Both the position numbers and the translations under genes were made by a program. The notes under the pieces were generated by a model, which ran no database searches, had not been told where the DNA came from, and saw only the letters and a program-made list of their open reading frames with translations. DNA of 64,000 nt from Isoetes taiwanensis (taxonomy: Eukaryota; Streptophyta; Lycopodiopsida; Isoetales; Isoetaceae). This document shows, piece after piece, positions 60,001 to 64,000 of this stretch. Within the stretch, counting starts at the first letter, position 1, and each line of letters starts with the position of its first letter. The DNA lies in assembly GCA_021234155.1 (NCBI GenBank), contig JAJEKV010000006.1, positions 9,763,003-9,827,002 on the forward strand. The letters run 5' to 3'.

Positions 60001-60930
60001 TGTTGGCACAGTCGCTTCGTCACTCTATTGTGTTTAGGAAGTCAGCTATTAGGCTCGGTTTGCCGTGGGCTCTGTTTGAGGATTTGCGGCCATTCCCTCA
60101 TGCTTCGCCTTTTCTTAAGGGTCTTCTGAAGGCATGGAAGGTGGTCAAGGTTCTCTTTTCATTAGACCCTAGCAGATGTAGCCTCATCGCCCTTTCTCTG
60201 GGTACCCTTGGACTCTGCATCTCCCTTGGCCTCTTCCTTACATCCGTATTTTCGGTGCCGATGGATTCTTTGTAGGGGTAACATCCATCCGTGACTGGTA
60301 TTGGGAGGGTCATCTGGCGCCGTGGGAGTTTTTAGGGAGAGATTTGGCCTTGGCGGGTGGGACATCACGGACTTGGGCCGAATTGCCAATGCTATTCCAT
60401 TGCGGTTGTCTTCTCAAGTCAATCGCGCTTTGGAAGTCGCATAGTGGACTTGATGCTTCTCGGTTTGTAGCATCGGCTTATGGGCTCCTAGCACGCGCAA
60501 GACACGTTGCCGCCGCCGGATAAGTGGTCGCTTAAGCTTCGAGGGAGTAAGTGGCCCGCCATGTGGAAGTGGGGTGGAATACATTGCCTCCTCCTAAAAT
60601 CCGTACCCTTTTGTGGCAGATCTTGCAGTAGCCTCGGGGTGAATGTCAGGAGTCCACGGGTTTAAGCCTCATGTAGGAAACATGCCCTTTATGTGGGAGG
60701 CGACGTGAGACCATTGAACCTTTGCTTTGTCCTATGCACGAGGTAGGGGCAGCTTGGTCTGGGTGAGAGCCCTCTTTGGGACTTCACTATGTCGAAAGGT
60801 TCTCTTGGGAGTCCTTCCTAGCAGTGGGAAAAGGTGGCCAAAGCGGCGGCGTTTCATTTATGCGAGCTTGGCTTTTGTGGCTGATTTGGAAAAGGCGGAG
60901 AGCGAAGGTCTTTCGAATGGCAGTGCTTAG
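57082..60930 (+). pseudogene. LINE ORF2 (endonuclease, reverse transcriptase), broken
   Basis: Segments in three frames spell the usual order. A linker EEGWQQVVSRRRASVR is at 57,105. The apurinic-type endonuclease has DILCLREHK (57,419, usually CLQEHK) and GDFNMV (57,746), then SRLDRVYGTPAVLDYAPAF and VADHTPQ (57,915-58,025). Reverse transcriptase has NKCPGLDGIPVEFFKYWEW (58,700), LIPKCKHPKTINIWRPIT (58,830), DFAKAYDSVSWQFL (59,085), GIRRGCPLAPFLFTIVAEAL (59,250) and QFADDT (59,392), the catalytic FADD. Further on are FVWGGNEEGATVKVAWWKCV (59,830) and a zinc-finger region with CPLCGRRRETIE (60,687). It would encode target-primed reverse transcription, but at least ten frameshifts or stops interrupt it. 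Confidence 0.85.
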
Positions 60931-61246
60931 CCCTTTTCGGTTGGTTCCGATCTTGAGGCATAAGTTGTGGCAGGCTTACCAAGTCTCAAGCTTGTCTGAC
61001 ACAGTTAAGCAGGAAATTTGGTCGACTTTCCTATAGATTGTGGATCATGATGGGCGCTTCATTTCTTAGCACCACACTTATCATTGTACTTGATGGCATT
61101 CTAGTGGTTTAATATATTCTTATATTCTTCAAAAAAAAAATAAAAATGACCCCTTCACTCTTCCCACTGGGACTCGTTACGGGTGCAGTGATATGTGGAG
61201 GGCCCTGTATCAGCATGGAGCTGGTATGGGGGATGAACTCCTGTTT

Positions 61247-61270
61247 GTATACGGTGAGTGCACCGTATAC
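61247..61270. repeat. Perfect palindrome near LTR end
   Basis: GTATACGGTG and CACCGTATAC flank the 4-base loop AGTG. This is a perfect 10-bp inverted repeat 17 bp before the LTR terminus. It may be an RNA hairpin at the end of the element's transcript or an integrase-recognised structure, but no function is shown. Confidence 0.8.
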
Positions 61271-61287
61271 GAGTAGGGGACGTCACA

Positions 61288-62115
61288 GAGCAGCCCATAG
61301 ATAATATTCCATATAATAAGTCATGTAAGATGCATTCCCCTGTTTCAAATTGTTATTTGCTAGAGTGACGACAGTGCATGTATATACTGTAGGTCTTATA
61401 ATTTTCTTATATGCCTGGCTTGTTGCATCCAAGCTTGAATAATTGGCAAGCAATCTGACTAGATGGTCACCTAAAACTCCAATTCAATCAAGGGGTTTAT
61501 GAATCATGAAAGATTGCATGGCTTGGCACAACTTGTAAAGAAGCATTTTCATCTCTCCATATTCAAGCCCTAGTTCAAGGAAGTAGTTGGCTTATGGAGA
61601 AGGTTTAAGCATCACAATCTTCAATCTGCCACAACCTATACAGAGCCGATGAGTTTAAAGACATCACTAAGCATTAAGTAAAGAAGATTTTGTGCATACA
61701 TCTGTTGCTGGCCAAAAGCTTGACAGATAAGCGCCTTTCACCTTACAGGTAGTCTGGCGATGGTACTGTCCCAGTTCTACTCTGCAAACAAAACCCTCTT
61801 TTTGCTGTGCTTTTTGCATCAAATGGTTAAAAACGCACTCTTTTTACTTCTTTGCACATCAAGACAAACGGGTGCATCCCTTTTCAGATTCTGGTGGCCA
61901 AAACACATGAACTCGACCTATTTTTGAAGCTTTTCTCTTTGCAAGACTCACCTCCAGTTTTAGGGAACCCAAAGTAATGGGCACTCAGACGAATATAAAA
62001 ATTGGCTATATGGTTTGGGGTTGGGTTGGTCAGAAGCTATGCCAATAGCTTCAGCAGCTGGGCACTCTATTTATCTGCTGTCGAAACCTATCTGCTTTGG
62101 ACATGGCACCCAATC
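61288..62115. other. Low-copy flank, nothing recognised
   Basis: This sequence immediately follows the Ty3 LTR. There is no ORF of note and no repeat relation to other parts of the window. The host flank on the other side of the retroelement is absent because its 5' part is missing, so no target duplication can be tested. Confidence 0.4.
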
Positions 62116-62390
62116 CTTCTCTGTTAGGCTTTCACATTCTTTGCAGGTCGATGCTCCAGCAAAGGCCCCATATTCTAGACCAAATTCGCTGCCCAATCCT
62201 CTGGTCTATTCCTTCCCTACTCTATTATTTTCGAAAGAATTGAAGAGAAGATGTGACAATCGGTTAGCAGGTTTCCAAAGTGGCTGCCCTACAATAGCGG
62301 CCACCGGCATTTTACACCCGATAGTAAGTTTGGAGCAGTCATTGCATATACTGGCATATACCTGGGGGCAACCCAAAAAACTAAAAAAAG
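62116..62390 (+). mobile_element. SINE-like retroelement, copy 4
   Basis: It shares CGATGCTCCAGCAAAGGCCC, TATTTTCGAAAGAATTGAAG and TTTGGAGCAGT with copy 5 at 63,437, and ends GGGGGCAACCCAAAAAACTA. Relative to copy 5 it lacks about 40 bases just before the 3' end. The 142-residue ORF at 62,015-62,443 runs through it and is probably not a gene. Confidence 0.65.
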
Positions 62391-62459
62391 AAGCATTGTT
62401 ACACAATTCTAGATTGTCAAGTCTATCGCCAAAACTGAGTTAATTTTAATTCAATTTAA

Positions 62460-62816
62460 TCTACAGTCTGATCTAAATTGTTTATTCCAATGGAGGTGTG
62501 GGCATGAATCGGGACCGTTGATGGGTCGATAGGGGCACTCGGTATTACCGGTGCTTGCCCAGAAGGTGCAATTCCACACATTTTGCACCTGCACAAAATG
62601 GAGCATAAATACGTCCCCTCTTCTTTTCACTCAACAATTCAGATCCGCCTCGTCTCCTTCTGGATCTGCGGCAATTTGTGGAGTATTCATCGCTTCAACT
62701 TGTGGGTTATTGATTCCACTGTAGATTTGCAGCATGTGGCAGCGCAAAATATGGGTGCAATTGTAGTCCAGCAGCATGATTAGAGCGTTTCCGAGCTCTT
62801 CACTATAGCCAAAGGT
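62460..62816. other. Unassigned sequence, possible 5' region of the following ORF
   Basis: No repeat of the known families is present. Short open stretches continue toward 62,817, but stops intervene. Nothing further can be said. Confidence 0.3.
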
Positions 62817-63245
62817 GTGCCCCAAGCACCGCAGCGCCATAGCCAGAGCTCTTGGTGGAAGGATCTTAAGCAACTGGGCAGTAGGAGGCTGGCGGCAAAG
62901 AAATGGGAACCCATTTTAGAACAGGAACCAAGAAATGGGAACCCATTTCAAAATAAGAAATGGGAACCCATTTCAGAAGAGGAACCAAAAAGCAAAAGGG
63001 GGGAGGGGGGTTGGAAGAAATTTCTGCCCAAAGGAAAGAAAGATAAGTCATCCAAGTCCCAGGCTAGAGCTAATACAGATTTAAGTAGAGACGGGTTCAG
63101 AAATGCTAAAGATTTCGACTTCTGGCATCAGCAGAGCTCAAATCCATCCAATAAGATGGCGATCAAGTCTCAGAGTGTTCGAAATGGGTTTTCGACTGGT
63201 TCTTCGGCGCTAGAGCGGAAAAGCAGTGCCCCTTTGTGGCAATGA
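62817..63245 (+). CDS. Hypothetical basic protein or exon with palindromic repeats
   Basis: A 142-codon ORF is rich in Lys, Ser and Gln. Around residues 27-60 the protein repeats KWEP and RNGNPF units because the DNA carries three copies of the 18-bp palindrome GAAATGGGAACCCATTTC. The second half (SSKSQARANTDLSRDGFRNA, KDFDFWHQQSSN) is not repetitive. No domain, signal peptide or membrane segment is visible. After the stop an open stretch (SGLNSSRLKMNRSARVGSAT) continues in the same direction. It could be an exon of a host gene or chance, and I do not recognise it. Confidence 0.3.
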   Translation: MPQAPQRHSQSSWWKDLKQLGSRRLAAKKWEPILEQEPRNGNPFQNKKWEPISEEEPKSKRGEGGWKKFLPKGKKDKSSKSQARANTDLSRDGFRNAKDFDFWHQQSSNPSNKMAIKSQSVRNGFSTGSSALERKSSAPLWQ

Positions 63246-63436
63246 AGAAATATGGGCTCTGTTTCAGGGCTAAATTCTAGCAGGCTCAAGATGAACAGAA
63301 GTGCTAGAGTCGGATCTGCAACTGCCATCGCCATGGCTGCAGCTGACCAAGAATCTATTCCTGAATGAATTATTGAATAGCAAATCCAATTTTCTAGAAA
63401 TTGTATATAGGCGATGATTCTTGAGCAAGAGTCTTT

Positions 63437-63752
63437 GCTAGGCTTCCACATTCTCTGCAAGTCGATGCTCCAGCAAAGGCCCCATATTGTGGACCAAATC
63501 CTTTGCCCAATCATCTAGTTATTCCTTCCCTACTCCATTATTTTCGAAAGAATTGAAGAGAAAGGCGTCGGAATGGATGCGATAACCGGTTAGCCAGTTT
63601 CCGAAATGGCTGCTCTACAACAGCGGCTACCGCTAGTTTACACCCGATAGTATGTTTTGGAGCAGTTCTTAACATATACTGGCATATACCTAGAATATGC
63701 CAAAAATCCACATGGTCGAGGGCTTGCCCCCTAGGGGCAACCCAAAAAATAG
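63437..63752 (+). mobile_element. SINE-like retroelement, copy 5
   Basis: This is the most complete member of the second subfamily. It has GCTAGGCTTCCACATTCTCT at the left, CCGGTTAGCCAG, TTTACACCCGATAG, TTGGAGCAGTT, and the 3' end CCCCTAGGGGCAACCC followed by A6 and TAGATAGATAGG. The 3' end is the same as in copies 1-3, confirming one family. The 119-residue minus-strand ORF across it is an artefact. Confidence 0.7.
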
Positions 63753-63761
63753 ATAGATAGG

Positions 63762-64000
63762 ATGAGTCGATCACTCGGTGTGAACCACGTGGAGAACAGA
63801 AACCTATATAATCATGACGATATACTGTCGTGCATTCCTTTTGGTACCTCTGCTGCTTTACGCTCCCAATTTGGCATTTGGAGCAAGCCCACTTCACAAA
63901 AACATATTGGATTTCCGGAAACCCTGGCTATGGCTGCCCCAAAATCATCTGAAATGACGGAATCAACACCAGCTGCCGTTCTTAGGACCTCTTCTGATAA
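63762..64000 (+). CDS. ORF running off the right edge, possible gene start
   Basis: From ATG 63,762, just after an in-frame TAG at 63,750, the frame stays open for 79 codons to the window end. It starts MSRSLGVNHVENRNLYNHDD and later reads GTSAALRSQFGIWSKPTSQK. The composition (Ser, Thr, Ala, few acidic residues) could be a plastid-type transit region, with an internal Met near residue 56. Other frames here are also fairly open, so the case is weak. It begins 10 bases after the tail of a SINE-like element, so the true gene, if any, may start elsewhere. Confidence 0.3.
   Translation, partial: MSRSLGVNHVENRNLYNHDDILSCIPFGTSAALRSQFGIWSKPTSQKHIGFPETLAMAAPKSSEMTESTPAAVLRTSSD

Larger units (their letters stand above)
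55544..61142 (+). mobile_element. L1-type LINE inserted in the LTR
   Basis: The element is bounded by AAAATGACTCCTTCA (55,529-55,543) and AAAATGACCCCTTCA (61,143-61,157), a 15-bp target duplication with one mismatch. It ends in A10 (61,131-61,140). The 5.6-kb length fits a full-length plant L1. In order it has an ORF1 region, endonuclease, reverse transcriptase, and a C-terminal zinc-finger region. All frames are interrupted, so it is inactive as written. Several disruptions replace CAG or CTG, so some may be consensus errors. Confidence 0.9.
54172..61287 (+). mobile_element. 3' LTR of Ty3 copy C, split by a LINE
   Basis: The LTR begins TGTGACGTTCC at 54,172 and ends GGGGACGTCACA at 61,287, so its ends form the short inverted repeat TGTGACGT/ACGTCACA expected of an LTR. 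Without the LINE (55,544-61,142) and one copy of its target duplication the LTR is about 1.5 kb. Its last 130 bp lie at 61,158-61,287. A perfect 10-bp-arm palindrome lies 17 bp before the end. The LTR part at 54,880-55,240 matches copy B near 31,450-31,870. No second LTR of this element is in the window. Confidence 0.85.

Noticed and set aside
62015..62443. 142-residue ORF as a host gene
   Set aside because: Most of it is the SINE-like repeat, which is also found at 63,437 where the frame is not kept.

Overview
The window is repeat-rich nuclear DNA from a land plant. The evidence is three chromodomain Ty3/gypsy elements, a plant-type L1 LINE, fragments of a nuclear gene for a plastid sigma factor, and an exon of UDP-rhamnose synthase. 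Genus cannot be told from the sequence. The amount of nesting and the scarcity of genes suit a large fern, lycophyte, gymnosperm or similar genome. I see no rRNA, tRNA, CRISPR or bacterial-type gene. Nearly everything is mobile or tandem repeat, and no complete host gene is visible.

Layout. (1) 1-14,150 (block A) and 17,395-31,386 (block B) are two copies in the same orientation of one ~14 kb composite. Each carries, in order: unassigned sequence, a short array of CTCGG...CCGAG dyad units, a purine-rich non-coding stretch framed by ~157-bp LTR-like direct repeats, a broken multi-exon minus-strand gene with a RING-like finger, a GTGG microsatellite inside that gene, and the 3' half of a Ty3 chromovirus pol with polypurine tract and LTR start. 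The copies differ mostly by small indels, many of them at CAG/CTG trinucleotides, which suggests a consensus-sequence problem. The spacer 14,151-17,394 has no recognisable gene. (2) 31,900-36,000 holds a T/G-rich ~65-bp tandem array, a 2.1-kb 19-bp minisatellite with ~700-bp higher-order repetition, and a fold-back region. (3) 36,000-42,800 is lower-copy DNA with three copies of a poly(A)-tailed SINE-like family, some exon-like segments and one frameshifted RHM exon, ending in a second patch of the 19-bp minisatellite. (4) 42,836-61,287 is a chromovirus 3' half nested with two later insertions. An 8.7-kb element with terminal inverted repeats (43,531-52,228) splits its integrase, and a LINE (55,544-61,142) splits its 3' LTR. 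(5) 61,288-64,000 holds two more SINE-like copies, a small ORF with three palindromes, and an ORF running off the right edge.

The most interesting object is the 8.7-kb inverted-repeat element. Its ends are sharply defined because they interrupt a conserved integrase codon. It carries intron-containing fragments of a plastid sigma factor gene, which looks like host-gene capture, together with a foldback and a ~690-bp tandem repeat. I see no transposase. Its 2-bp AT target duplication and CACAAGG termini do not fit a textbook superfamily cleanly.

Limits: comparisons were made by eye, boundaries in the indel-rich blocks are good to about 20-50 bases, and no database was consulted.
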